Counted from the stretch's first letter, positions 15,773 through 23,723 are shown. The stretch is DNA of 36,412 bases from Gemmatimonadaceae bacterium (GCA_025928335.1 JAICJQ010000020.1:1-36412); one strand, 5' to 3'. Numbers and translations are program-made. The notes: generated by a model not told the origin, from the sequence alone.

Positions 15773-17120
15773 CAAGATTTGGATCGTCGCCAAACGCGAG
15801 TATCTCGAGCGCGTGCGGTCGCGGACGTTCCTCGCCTTCACGCTGCTCATCCCGGTTTTCATCGCCGGCGTCACGATGTTCCCGCTGTACATCGCGGCGA
15901 AGAGCGGCGCGTCGACCGCCATTCGTCACATCACGATTCTCGATGCGACGGGCACGGACCTCGGCGATCGCGTCGCGAAAGCGTTGATGACGGACAGTAC
16001 GATCGCGCGGATCCCGAATGACAGCGTGACGCCGCGCGTCGTGAAGACCACTGCCGCCGGACTTCCGGCGAGCGAGCAGGCCGCTGAGAACGAAGTCAAG
16101 CTCCCCAATCACATCACGGGCTATCTCGTGTTGACGGACAGCACGCTCGACGGCAAGTCCGCGCGCTACTCCGGACGGAACGCGTCGACGATCGGCGACA
16201 TGGACAAGCTGCGATCGCTCGTGCGTCAGGAAGTGATGGTATCGCGCCTGGAGCGAGAGGGCGTTCGCAAGGACATCGTGAACGATCTCGCGACGAGCAA
16301 TTTTCGCCTGACCTCGCAGCGATTGAGCGAAAGTGGACGAGGCGGCTCCGGCCAGGCTGGAATCTTCGCCGGAATCAGCGTCGGCCTGCTTCTTTTCATG
16401 TCAATTGTGTTCCACGGCCAGAACGTGCTGCGCGGCGTCCTCGAGGAGAAATCGACGCGCGTGGCCGAGGTGGTGATCTCGAGCATCAAGCCCGAGTCGC
16501 TCCTCGCCGGCAAAGTGCTCGGCGTCGGCGGTGTGGGGTTGACGCAGCAGGCGGCCTGGTTCGCGATTTCCGCCTACCTCATGAATTTCCTCGGCCCAAT
16601 TATTCTGAAGGCCGCGACGAAGGGCACCGTCGTGGCGACGACAGCCACGTCGGGGACGTCGGCCGCGAACGCGGCGCTGGGCGCGTCGTTCGGCGGAATG
16701 GCTCTCTCCATTGTGGCGGTATCGCTTCTCTTCTTCGTGATCGGCTTCGTGTTCTACGCGAGCCTGTACGCCGCCGCCGGGTCGATGGTGAACAGCGAGC
16801 AGGAAGCACAGCAAGCGGCGATGCCGGTCATGCTGCTGCTCATGAGCACCTGGCTGATGGTGAATCCGGTGCTGATCAACCCGAATAGCAAGCTCGCCCT
16901 CGTGCTGACGTGGCTTCCATGGTCGTCGCCGATCATGGTGCCGCTTCGTATGGGATTGACGACCGTTTCGCCGGTCGTGATCGCGGGATCGGCATTGGTC
17001 GCCGTGATCGGCTGCATTGCGTCCATCTGGTTGTCGGCGAGGATTTACCGCGTCGGGATGCTGATGTACGGGAAGAAGCCGAGCTTCGCGGAAGTCGCGA
17101 AGTGGATCAGGTACGCGTAG
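15765..17120 (+). CDS. ABC-2 type exporter permease (NatB-like)
   Basis: 451 aa from the ATG at 15765, which overlaps the ATPase stop by 8 bases; upstream in-frame starts would duplicate the ATPase tail. N-terminal cytoplasmic helix KREYLERVRSRTFLAF, then TM1 (TLLIPVFIAGVTMFPLYIAA), a ~150-residue extracytoplasmic domain, and a C-terminal block of about five membrane helices (for example IFAGISVGLLLFMSIVF, MALSIVAVSLLFFVIGFVFY, VTWLPWSSPIMVPLRMGL). This matches the ABC-2/NatB permease layout. EEKSTRVAEVVISS is the conserved cytoplasmic loop that contacts the ATPase. The pair could extrude Na+, a drug or an envelope compound. Confidence 0.88.
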   Translation: MDNKIWIVAKREYLERVRSRTFLAFTLLIPVFIAGVTMFPLYIAAKSGASTAIRHITILDATGTDLGDRVAKALMTDSTIARIPNDSVTPRVVKTTAAGLPASEQAAENEVKLPNHITGYLVLTDSTLDGKSARYSGRNASTIGDMDKLRSLVRQEVMVSRLEREGVRKDIVNDLATSNFRLTSQRLSESGRGGSGQAGIFAGISVGLLLFMSIVFHGQNVLRGVLEEKSTRVAEVVISSIKPESLLAGKVLGVGGVGLTQQAAWFAISAYLMNFLGPIILKAATKGTVVATTATSGTSAANAALGASFGGMALSIVAVSLLFFVIGFVFYASLYAAAGSMVNSEQEAQQAAMPVMLLLMSTWLMVNPVLINPNSKLALVLTWLPWSSPIMVPLRMGLTTVSPVVIAGSALVAVIGCIASIWLSARIYRVGMLMYGKKPSFAEVAKWIRYA

Positions 17121-17160
17121 GGCCTCGCAGACACGGACATTTCGCCATTCGAGGACTCTC

Positions 17161-18027
17161 ATGAAGCCAAGCCGCCTCGTGTTGATCGCGATCGTCGCCG
17201 CGGCGTGCGCGCGTCAGACGGCGTCGTCTCGTGCCGCCGCGACGCCGTCGCCGGCAGGGCACGACATGGCGGCGATGAGTCACGAGTCGGACGCCCACGA
17301 CATGCACGCCATGGGTGCCGCCGGCTCGCACAGTGCGACGGAGCTGGCGTTCTTGTTCCCCGACGGCAACGACCGCGGCTGGTCGAAGCTCGAGAATGGC
17401 ATGCAACACAGCGCGGGCCCGGACGTGCCGCTGGCCAAATTGCCGCCCGCGACGCGGATCGAGCTGCAGCGCCAACTCGCGCTCACGATGGATGTGACGA
17501 AGACGTTTCCGACGGTGAAGGATGCCGAGGCAGCCGGTTATCGGCGCGCCGGTCCGTACATACCCGGCCTCGGCACGCACTACGTCGGCGGCCGGATGAG
17601 TCGGACGGGGGCGCTCACCGACGACGACATCCTGCATCCTTCGACGATCATCTACGACGGCACGAAGCCGGATTCACCGATCGCGGGGTTCATGTACATC
17701 GCGAACGTGATGCCCGGCGGGTCCGAGCCGGAAGGCTTCGCCGGACCGAACGACCACTGGCACTACCACACCGGGATTTGCCTGGTGCGCGGCCCCAGCG
17801 GGAGCACAGAGGCACTCGGTTTCGACGGCAGCATCACGGCCGATTCCTGTCGCGCGAAGCAAGGACAATGGGTCGCGACGACGCAGTATTTGCTGCATGT
17901 CTGGACGGTGCCTGCCTTCACCGATCCGCTTGGCGTGTTCGCCCACATGAATCCGGCGTTGACATGCGGCGACGGCACGTACTACACCGACACGCACGAC
18001 ATCACCAACATGTGTCGGGTGCCGTGA
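17161..18027 (+). CDS. Histidine- and methionine-rich predicted lipoprotein, function unknown
   Basis: 288 aa, with GAGGA 6 nt before the ATG. Signal peptide with lipobox IVAAAC (Cys16). Residues 33-60 are rich in His and Met (GHDMAAMSHESDAHDMHAM), like copper-binding tails of periplasmic proteins. The folded part contains HWHYH at 199-203, Cys207 and Cys230, HVWTVPAF with Phe-Ala-His-Met (260-263), and three further Cys near 230-285. The clustered His residues suggest a metal site. I do not recognise a named family. It follows the exporter permease by 40 bases on the same strand and could belong to that operon. A role in metal handling is inference only. Confidence 0.75.
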   Translation: MKPSRLVLIAIVAAACARQTASSRAAATPSPAGHDMAAMSHESDAHDMHAMGAAGSHSATELAFLFPDGNDRGWSKLENGMQHSAGPDVPLAKLPPATRIELQRQLALTMDVTKTFPTVKDAEAAGYRRAGPYIPGLGTHYVGGRMSRTGALTDDDILHPSTIIYDGTKPDSPIAGFMYIANVMPGGSEPEGFAGPNDHWHYHTGICLVRGPSGSTEALGFDGSITADSCRAKQGQWVATTQYLLHVWTVPAFTDPLGVFAHMNPALTCGDGTYYTDTHDITNMCRVP

Positions 18028-18043
18028 ACTGTCCGCGCCGGCA

Positions 18044-18652
18044 CTATCCGCGCTGATTCACGTCGCGCGGCCACGCAGTAACGGCGGATTTTTCAATTCG
18101 GCGATCCGGCACGAGCCAAATCAGCGCGACAGCTGCAAAGAGCACATCGGCGATCCGTGGGTCGACCCACAGCGCCATCGGTATCGCAACCACATACAAG
18201 AGGATCGACACTTTTCCTTTGACGTCGCCACCGATCGCCGCGGCAAGCTGCGCGCCGTCAGCCTGGTGCGCGATGATGGTGCGTTGCAATAGCGTGTACG
18301 AGATTGCGGCGAGGACCATCACGACGCCGTAGAGGGCCGTGGGTTGGGGCGCGTTGTGGTTCTCGCCCATCCAGGCGGTAACGAATGGGACGAGCGACAA
18401 CCAAAACAACAGGTGCAGGTTTGCCCAGAGTATGCCGCCCGTAACGCGCTTCGTCAGATGCAACATGTGGTGGTGGTTGTTCCAGTAGATCCCGAGGTAC
18501 ACGAAACTCAGGACGTACGAGAGGAACGCGGGCAGCGTCTCACCGAGCGCGGCGAAGGCAGTCCCGTGCGGCGGCCTGAGCTCGAGCACCATGATCGTGA
18601 TGAGGATCGCGATCACGCCGTCGCTGAACGCCTCCAGTCGGGTCTTGCTCAT
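18044..18652 (-). CDS. TMEM175-family potassium channel-like membrane protein (DUF1211)
   Basis: 202 aa with about six hydrophobic helices. The N-terminal RLEAFSDGVIAI carries the R-x-x-x-FSDG motif of the TMEM175 family, whose bacterial members are tetrameric K+ leak channels with one repeat per subunit. The next segments, FLSYVLSFVYLGIYWNNHHHM and LLFWLSLVPFVTAWMGE, match the family's second and third helices (WxNHH and LxPFxT). Monocistronic, converging on the lipoprotein gene and divergent from the GNAT gene with a 48-base gap that must hold both promoters. Confidence 0.88.
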   Translation of the reverse strand: MSKTRLEAFSDGVIAILITIMVLELRPPHGTAFAALGETLPAFLSYVLSFVYLGIYWNNHHHMLHLTKRVTGGILWANLHLLFWLSLVPFVTAWMGENHNAPQPTALYGVVMVLAAISYTLLQRTIIAHQADGAQLAAAIGGDVKGKVSILLYVVAIPMALWVDPRIADVLFAAVALIWLVPDRRIEKSAVTAWPRDVNQRG

Positions 18653-18700
18653 GCCGAAGATTCAAACCGTCGAGGTTGCCGGGCAAGCGTTGGAGCGTAA

Positions 18701-19786
18701 ATGACCGAGGAATCGCTCCCCGTGTTGGCTCCTCTGCCCGACCAGATCACGACCTCGCGTCTCGTTCTGCGTCCCTGGAGGGTAGCCGACGCGCCTGTTC
18801 TCAAGGCGCTGATCGACGCGAACCTCGACCATCTACGCGCATGGATGGCGTGGGCGATGAACGAGCCGTCGCCTCTCGACGTCCTGGAGAAGCGCATCGA
18901 AGGTTTCCGCGCCGACGTACGCGAGGGAACGGACTATGGCGTCGGCATTCTGCTCGGCGATGAAGCAATCGGCGGCGCCGGACTCCATCGTCGTGGGGCA
19001 CCGGATACCCTGGAGATCGGATACTGGATGTCCGCGTCGCACACACGGCGCGGATACGCGTCGGAGGCGGCGATGGCGCTCACGCGACTGGCGTTCAGCA
19101 TGCCGCACGTCGAGCATGTCCAGATTCGGTGCGATCCGCGCAATGCGGCCAGCGCTTCCGTTCCGCGCAAGTTGGGTTTCGTGCATATCGTGACACTCGA
19201 AGCGGACACGCTGACGCCGACGGGCGAGCCACGCGCGACAATGGTCTGGCAGATCTCGCGCGTGAACTTTCACGGAAGCCGCGAGGAAAGCTCTATGAGT
19301 GATCTTACGAGCGACGAGTCAGCCCGTGGGTTACTGCGTCACGCGCTTGCGACGCTCGCGTACCGCGCCGCGAAAGCTTGCCGCGGCGCCCCGCACGGGT
19401 TTGCGACTTTTCGCGCGGCGCCGGATTCGCGATCCGCCGGCGAGATCCTCGCCCACCTCGGCGATCTGATCGAATGGGTCGACTCGCACGCGCGCGGCGC
19501 GCAACGGTGGACCACCTCGACCCCCGCGTCGTGGGACGAGGACGTTTCGCGCTTTCATCGCGCGCTCCAGCGTCTCGACGACTACCTCGCCACCGGCGCG
19601 CCACTGCACGCCGACCCGACTCGTCTCTTCCAGGGCGGCATCGCCGACGCGCTGACTCACGTTGGCCAGATCAACCTGCTCCGGCGTCTCGCCGGCTCAC
19701 CCGTCCGCGGCGAGAACTACGCGCAAGCCTCGATCGCCATCGGAACCGTCGGCCCAACGCAACCAAATCCCCGCACCGAGTTCTAA
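18701..19786 (+). CDS. GNAT acetyltransferase fused to a DinB-like domain
   Basis: 361 aa in a single frame. Residues ~15-190 are a RimJ/RimL-like GNAT domain (TSRLVLRPWRVADAP; acetyl-CoA loop SHTRRGYASEAA; NAASASVPRKLGF). Residues ~200-361 are a DinB-like helical bundle (AGEILAHLGDLIEWVDSH; ALTHVGQINLLRRLAGSP; GENYAQASI). The two parts are normally separate proteins. Inside the linker an ATG at 19295 is preceded by GAGGAAAG about 4-5 nt upstream, so the DinB part could also be made alone. GGAG precedes the main ATG at 18701. Substrates of both domains are unknown. Confidence 0.8.
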   Translation: MTEESLPVLAPLPDQITTSRLVLRPWRVADAPVLKALIDANLDHLRAWMAWAMNEPSPLDVLEKRIEGFRADVREGTDYGVGILLGDEAIGGAGLHRRGAPDTLEIGYWMSASHTRRGYASEAAMALTRLAFSMPHVEHVQIRCDPRNAASASVPRKLGFVHIVTLEADTLTPTGEPRATMVWQISRVNFHGSREESSMSDLTSDESARGLLRHALATLAYRAAKACRGAPHGFATFRAAPDSRSAGEILAHLGDLIEWVDSHARGAQRWTTSTPASWDEDVSRFHRALQRLDDYLATGAPLHADPTRLFQGGIADALTHVGQINLLRRLAGSPVRGENYAQASIAIGTVGPTQPNPRTEF

Positions 19787-19806
19787 AACACCGCAGACGG
19801 GGTCGC

Positions 19807-19830
19807 AAACGGGGTCAGACTCCGTTTTTT
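19807..19830 (+). terminator. Rho-independent terminator after the GNAT-DinB gene
   Basis: Stem AAACGGGGT / ACTCCGTTT (9 pairs, one G-T) with a CAG loop, running into a T stretch to 19830. It begins 21 bases after the TAA of the GNAT-DinB gene. Confidence 0.7.
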
Positions 19831-19909
19831 CAACGGGGTCAGACTCCAGCCTTTGATAGAACGCAACTCCATCGTTTACGACTTAACCGCCAATTCGGGG
19901 TCTGACCCC
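19811..19909. repeat. REP-like repeats around the motif GGGGTCAGAC
   Basis: GGGGTCAGACTCC occurs at 19811-19823 and 19835-19847, and the inverse form GGGGTCTGACCCC at 19897-19909. A truncated ACGGGGTC lies just upstream at about 19797. Two direct copies followed by one inverted copy look like a REP/BIME-style element; motifs of this sequence are widespread in bacterial genomes, sometimes near REP-associated tyrosine transposases, though no such gene is in the window. Confidence 0.65.
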
Positions 19910-19982
19910 AGGCGGATCAAATCCTCGCCGGCAACCGTTTGAATCATCCCGGTGTACTAACCAATCGGGAGGGGTGAGGGAT

Positions 19983-20717
19983 ATGAACAAGCTCAAGTTT
20001 TGGTTTGCAGCGGCCGTGCTGGCCATGCCGATCGCAGGGGCGAGAGGTGCGGTTCCGACGGGTACGACGCCACCCGATCGACCGGTGCGAGTCACGGCGC
20101 AGGAAGTCGAGAACACGAACAAGAAAGTGGCCGGCGCGTACAGCGCCCTCGTCGCCATGTGGAACAACGAGTTCAAGCGCATCGGCGAGCGTTTCACCGC
20201 GCCGCGCATCATGCGGTACGAGAGTGCCGTGATGACAGCGTGCGGAGTGCTCCGCCCGGAGAACGCTGAATACTGTCCAAACGCGAATGCAGTCTTCTAC
20301 GATGACGTCTTCGTCACCGGACTGACAAAGCTGGCCGCGGACGAGCTCGGAACGGACGGCGACATGGTTGCCGTCGGCGTTATCGCGCACGAAATGGGGC
20401 ACGCGGTCGCGATGCAGTTGGGCTATCGGTCGCGCAACTCATACGAGAACGAGTCGACCGCAGACTGCCTCGCCGGCGCATTCACCAGGCAGGCGCAGAA
20501 GGATGGCTCGATCGAACCCGGCGACATCGACGAAGCGTTTTACGGGATGTCGCTCGCCGGAGATCCGACACCGGAGGCAACGGGCAACGTGCGCTACGAC
20601 AGGATGATCCAAGCGCGTTTGGCTCGTGAGAGCCACGGCACAAAGGAGCAGCGCATGCAGAACTTCCGGAATGGCCTCGATGGCGGACCGGAAGCGTGCC
20701 TGGAAGCGTTTCGGTAG
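19983..20717 (+). CDS. Exported neutral zinc metallopeptidase (YpfJ-like)
   Basis: 244 aa. Zinc protease signature HEMGH at 136-140 (two zinc His plus catalytic Glu) with the downstream ESTADCLAG (Glu157) as third ligand, as in the putative neutral zinc metallopeptidase family. Signal peptide at residues 1-23 (KFWFAAAVLAMPIAGARG). The ATG at 19983 is preferred over the GTG at 19974 because GGAGGGG and GAGGG lie just upstream and the signal peptide starts there. Paired Cys (87, 98 and 162) suggest periplasmic disulfides. It stands alone between a terminator and a convergent operon. Confidence 0.86.
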   Translation: MNKLKFWFAAAVLAMPIAGARGAVPTGTTPPDRPVRVTAQEVENTNKKVAGAYSALVAMWNNEFKRIGERFTAPRIMRYESAVMTACGVLRPENAEYCPNANAVFYDDVFVTGLTKLAADELGTDGDMVAVGVIAHEMGHAVAMQLGYRSRNSYENESTADCLAGAFTRQAQKDGSIEPGDIDEAFYGMSLAGDPTPEATGNVRYDRMIQARLARESHGTKEQRMQNFRNGLDGGPEACLEAFR

Positions 20718-20754
20718 GCGACTCGGCGGCTCGGCGACTCGGCGACTCGGCGAC
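20718..20754. repeat. 8-bp tandem repeat GCGACTCG
   Basis: The unit GCGACTCG is repeated about 4.6 times directly after the metallopeptidase stop, with one variant (GCGGCTCG at 20726-20733). It forms the left arm of the hairpin that follows. Confidence 0.75.
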
Positions 20755-20780
20755 AAAAAACCGCACGCCGAGTGCCGAGT
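20737..20780. terminator. Hairpin between convergent genes, probable bidirectional terminator
   Basis: ACTCGGCGACTCGGCG (20737-20752) pairs with CGCCGAGTGCCGAGT (20766-20780), giving 15 pairs with one bulge. The loop contains six A residues. It lies between the ends of the metallopeptidase (+) and DUF3618 (-) genes. There is no perfect T tract on the plus strand, so efficiency there is uncertain. Confidence 0.55.
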
Positions 20781-20786
20781 TGACCA

Positions 20787-21170
20787 TCAGTCCGCGCGTG
20801 CGGGTATGGACGAGTCGCGGCGCGCGGGCGCGCCGATGGCTCCTTTGATCTCGTCAACCCAGCCGCTCACGCGTTGCTCGACTACCTGGTGGACACCGCC
20901 CACCAAGGTTGCGACCATGTCGTCGAGCACCGTGCCGATCTTACTGCTTGCGCCCTTCGTCGCCGTCACAGTCGCGGCCGCCGCTTTGACGTCCCTGCCC
21001 GATCCGCTGAGCAACACGCCGGCGCCAAAGGCCAGCGCCAATGCGGGCCAGGGGTGGTCGCGCACCACTTCGGCGACGTTGAGCTTTCGCTCGAGCTCGG
21101 CCAGCGTGCTCGACATTCGTTCTCGCGTCAGCTCGATGTCCCGCCGGACGTCAGCCGTTGTTTCAACCAT
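20787..21170 (-). CDS. DUF3618 family membrane-associated protein
   Basis: 127 aa. The N-terminal ETTADVRRDIELTRERMSS followed by TLAELERKLN is the DUF3618 signature; the middle HPWPALALAFGAGVLL is a short membrane segment, and the tail is helical (VHQVVEQRVSGWVDEIK). The ATG at 21170 has GGAGG 7 nt upstream; the longer frame upstream lies inside the holin-like gene and has wrong composition. It overlaps the 3' end of the holin-like gene by 43 bases, so the two are coupled. Function unknown; the family recurrently co-occurs with holin-like and DUF883-like genes. Confidence 0.82.
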   Translation of the reverse strand: MVETTADVRRDIELTRERMSSTLAELERKLNVAEVVRDHPWPALALAFGAGVLLSGSGRDVKAAAATVTATKGASSKIGTVLDDMVATLVGGVHQVVEQRVSGWVDEIKGAIGAPARRDSSIPARAD

Positions 21171-21556
21171 TCCGTGTCCTCCTTGAGCGTGGTGACGGTC
21201 TCGGTCGGAGCCAGCTGTGCGGGCGAAAGGAGCGACATCCCGCGCCTCGCCAGAACAACGGCGATCGCACCCGTGATCACGAGCACGACGAGCGCGCCGA
21301 GCCAATACTGATCGGCTGGAAGCCACTGATCGCCGATCAACAGCACGATCCCGGCGAGCACCGACAACGATCCGAGCAGCGCGAGGACGGCTCCGGTCGC
21401 GACGAGCGCCGTTCCCTTGCCGATCCCCGTCGCGGCCTGTGAGAGCTCGATCTTGGCTAGCCTCGCCTCACCCCGGACAAGTGCCGCGCTCCCTTCGGCG
21501 AGATCGCGCAGCAACGTGCCGAGGCTTCGACGGCCGTCGCGTCCGTCGAGCGTCAT
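21128..21556 (-). CDS. Phage-holin-family-like membrane protein (Phage_holin_3_6 / DUF1469)
   Basis: 142 aa. N-terminal amphipathic helix (SLGTLLRDLAEGSAALVRGE, ARLAKIEL), then two membrane helices (GTALVATGAVLALLGSLSVL; YWLGALVVLVITGAIAVVLA) and a charged tail ending in TLKEDTEWLKQRL, the usual layout of this family. Despite the family name these are chromosomal envelope proteins, not lysis proteins. Middle gene of a three-gene minus-strand unit, 14 bases after the upstream gene. Confidence 0.85.
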   Translation of the reverse strand: MTLDGRDGRRSLGTLLRDLAEGSAALVRGEARLAKIELSQAATGIGKGTALVATGAVLALLGSLSVLAGIVLLIGDQWLPADQYWLGALVVLVITGAIAVVLARRGMSLLSPAQLAPTETVTTLKEDTEWLKQRLTSGGTSS

Positions 21557-21570
21557 GACGACCTCCCTTC

Positions 21571-22170
21571 CTACTTGTTGTTGCGGAACGCCTTACCGAT
21601 GAGATAGCCAAGCCCGGCGGCGATGAGCAGCGTGCGGCCAGGATGGTCCTTTACCTGTCGCTCGAGGCCCGTGCGCAGGCCGTCCAGATCCGCATCGCGC
21701 AGCCAGTCGGCGGTCGACTCCATTCCGTTCGCGACCTTGTTGCTCACCTGCGTCATCCTACCGTCGTTCTCGAGCGCTACGCTGCCGCTCGTCGTCGCAC
21801 CGGCGAGGTCATTCTGCGATCCAGAACGCTGACGCAGACGATTGGCGCCCGAGTCGAGCGCATCGGCGAGCGAGTTCTTCAAGTTGCCCGCGCGATCTCG
21901 CACCGTTGATCCAACGTCGGCGAGCTTGTCCTGGGCCGAGCCGGCGATGTCGCGCGCGCGGTCGGTGAAGCCCTGCGACTGCTGACTTTCGCTATTCGAC
22001 TCTGTTCCAAATCCTTGGCCGACGTCGGCCGTGGTGCCGGCGCCATAGCCCTGCGCGCCGCCCGTGTTGCCGGTATTGCCGTAGCCCGTGGATCCGCCCG
22101 CATTCTGCGATCCACCGCTCTGGCCCGACGTCGATCCCCCCGACGGGGGCGAGAAATCGTTTCGATCCAT
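21571..22170 (-). CDS. Low-complexity protein with C-terminal membrane anchor (DUF883/YqjD-like tail)
   Basis: 199 aa. ATG at 22170 with GGAGGAG 7 nt upstream. Residues 1-60 are Gly/Ser/Gln/Asn-rich (GGSTSGQSGGSQNAGG, GNTGNTGG) and probably disordered. Residues ~68-135 are long amphipathic helices (RARDIAGSAQDKLADVGST) like CsbD/YtjB-type stress proteins. The C-terminus HPGRTLLIAAGLGYLIGKAF is a glycine-zipper membrane anchor as in YqjD/DUF883 proteins. A longer frame upstream runs into the MFS gene and is not credible. First gene of the envelope trio; a stress-induced role is likely by family analogy. Confidence 0.75.
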   Translation of the reverse strand: MDRNDFSPPSGGSTSGQSGGSQNAGGSTGYGNTGNTGGAQGYGAGTTADVGQGFGTESNSESQQSQGFTDRARDIAGSAQDKLADVGSTVRDRAGNLKNSLADALDSGANRLRQRSGSQNDLAGATTSGSVALENDGRMTQVSNKVANGMESTADWLRDADLDGLRTGLERQVKDHPGRTLLIAAGLGYLIGKAFRNNK

Positions 22171-22262
22171 ACGCGCACTCTCCTCCAAAGGTGGCGGCGA
22201 GGTTGTGTGCAGATGATGTGCCCGCGTATGGCGCACACCGTTCGTCGTCAGACCATCGGCGG

Positions 22263-23588
22263 TTATTTGCGCGACGCGAGCCAGGCGTCTCGCTGCTCGA
22301 CGGTTCGACGATAGGAACCGAGCCCGGCCGAGAAAAGTGCCAGCGTGATGGCCATTCCGATTGCCGTATTTGCGGCGAGCGAGTATCGGACGCCGTCGCG
22401 GCCGAAGACGTGGTCCGTGAACAGGGCGACCGAGGTCGGCCCGAGTATGCCGGAGAGCAAATTGAGCACGAAGAAATACAACGCTGCTCCCTGGGCGCGG
22501 AGATGCGGCGGCGCCATTTCGGCGGCAGCGGCACTCGCCGCACCCCACGGGAACGCAGCGAAAAAATTGACGATCGCCAGGCCGACGAACGCGACACCAG
22601 CGTTCGGTGCGAGGGGAAAAAGGGTGGCCGAGATCAGCATGCCAATCGCGCCGGCGATGCCGACGAGCCAGGGCCCGTCGATGCGGCCGCGTCGTCCGAT
22701 CCAGTCCGTGACCCAACCGCCCGCCACAACGCCGAACACGCCGATCGTCATCGTGAGAATGCCCATGATGCGACCGGTATCCGATTCAGGCCAGTTGTAC
22801 GTTCGCAGAAAGAGCGTCGGGATCCACGCCGCGATCGCGTAGTTCACGATCGCGAACACGCCGAAGCCGACGCTGTGCGTGATGTACGTGCGCTGGTTGC
22901 GCGCGACATAACGCATCAAGTCGCCGAATCCGGACGGCGCGCTCGTGGCGGTCTTTCGCGCCGGCTCGCGCACCGTCAGAAGGAGGAGAGCGATCACGAA
23001 TCCCGGAACGCCGACGGCAACGAACGCCGATTGCCAGGGCCGGATGTCTCCGAGCACCGGCAGATGCCACATCCCCCGAACATCGACGATACCGACTAGC
23101 CACGCGCCGATGAAGTAGCCGAGGCCCGATCCGAAGAAAACGCCCAATGAGTAAATGCTCATTGCCCGGCCGATCTGCGATCGCGGGAAATAATCGGCGA
23201 TAAGGGACACGCCAGGGGCGAGCAAGGTCGCTTCACCGACCCCGACGCCGACACGCATGGCGAGCAATCGCGCGTACGTTTTCGCCGTCGCCGACAGCGT
23301 GGTGAACAAGCTCCACAATGTCGTGCCGGCCGCGATGATGTTCCGCCGGCTGGCCCGGTCGGCGAGCCACGCAATGGGCAGCCCAAGCACCGTGAAGAAG
23401 ATCGCGAACGCCAGCCCCTGCAGATAACTCATCTGCGTGTCCGTGATGCCGAAATCCCGCTCGATCGGCCGGACGAGGAGGTTCAGAATCTGGCGGTCGA
23501 CGTTCGCGCTGATGCTGGCGAGAGCGAGAACGAAAGCGACGTACCAGGAGTACACGGAGCCGTTCGCGCGGCTCTCGGACGGTGCCAT
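22263..23588 (-). CDS. MFS transporter (Spinster-like)
   Basis: 441 aa with about 12 membrane helices. SISANVDRQILNLLVRPIER in helix 1 and the loop ADRASRRNIIAAGTTLWS (motif A position) identify the major facilitator superfamily, closest in style to the Spinster/MFS_1 group (organic anion or lipid-like substrates). Helix 4-5 GVGVGEATLLAPGVSLIADYFP is characteristic. No Shine-Dalgarno sequence precedes the ATG at 23588; an AT-rich TATCTATCTTAAT directly upstream suggests a -10 element close to the start and possibly a leaderless message. The 44-bp repeat array begins 14 bases upstream and may regulate it. Confidence 0.88.
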   Translation of the reverse strand: MAPSESRANGSVYSWYVAFVLALASISANVDRQILNLLVRPIERDFGITDTQMSYLQGLAFAIFFTVLGLPIAWLADRASRRNIIAAGTTLWSLFTTLSATAKTYARLLAMRVGVGVGEATLLAPGVSLIADYFPRSQIGRAMSIYSLGVFFGSGLGYFIGAWLVGIVDVRGMWHLPVLGDIRPWQSAFVAVGVPGFVIALLLLTVREPARKTATSAPSGFGDLMRYVARNQRTYITHSVGFGVFAIVNYAIAAWIPTLFLRTYNWPESDTGRIMGILTMTIGVFGVVAGGWVTDWIGRRGRIDGPWLVGIAGAIGMLISATLFPLAPNAGVAFVGLAIVNFFAAFPWGAASAAAAEMAPPHLRAQGAALYFFVLNLLSGILGPTSVALFTDHVFGRDGVRYSLAANTAIGMAITLALFSAGLGSYRRTVEQRDAWLASRK

Positions 23589-23601
23589 GGCGATTAAGAT
23601 A

Positions 23602-23723
23602 GATACACCCTCAAGCGCTGGGTGCCCGTAGCGAACACTAAGTTGGACACACCCTCAAGCGCTGGGTGCCCGTAGCGAACACTAAGTTGGACACACCCTC
23701 AAGCGCTGGGTGTCCGCCGCGAA
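23602..23723. repeat. Three tandem 44-bp repeats with palindromic core, candidate operator array
   Basis: Copies at 23602-23645, 23646-23689 and a diverged partial third at 23690-23723. The first two differ at a single base (T/C at the third position); the third diverges after its core. Each contains CACCC-N9-GGGTG around TCAAGCGCT, able to form a hairpin or bind a dimeric regulator. A 44-bp period is about four helical turns, placing all cores on one face. The array fills the space between the divergent MFS and Spy-like genes. Confidence 0.8.

Noticed and set aside
21128-21556. Prophage remnant because of the holin-like gene
   Set aside because: No other phage genes or attachment sites; this holin-named family is a chromosomal envelope protein.
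23602-23723. 44-bp repeats as a CRISPR array
   Set aside because: The units are contiguous without spacers and only three in number; no cas gene is in the window.
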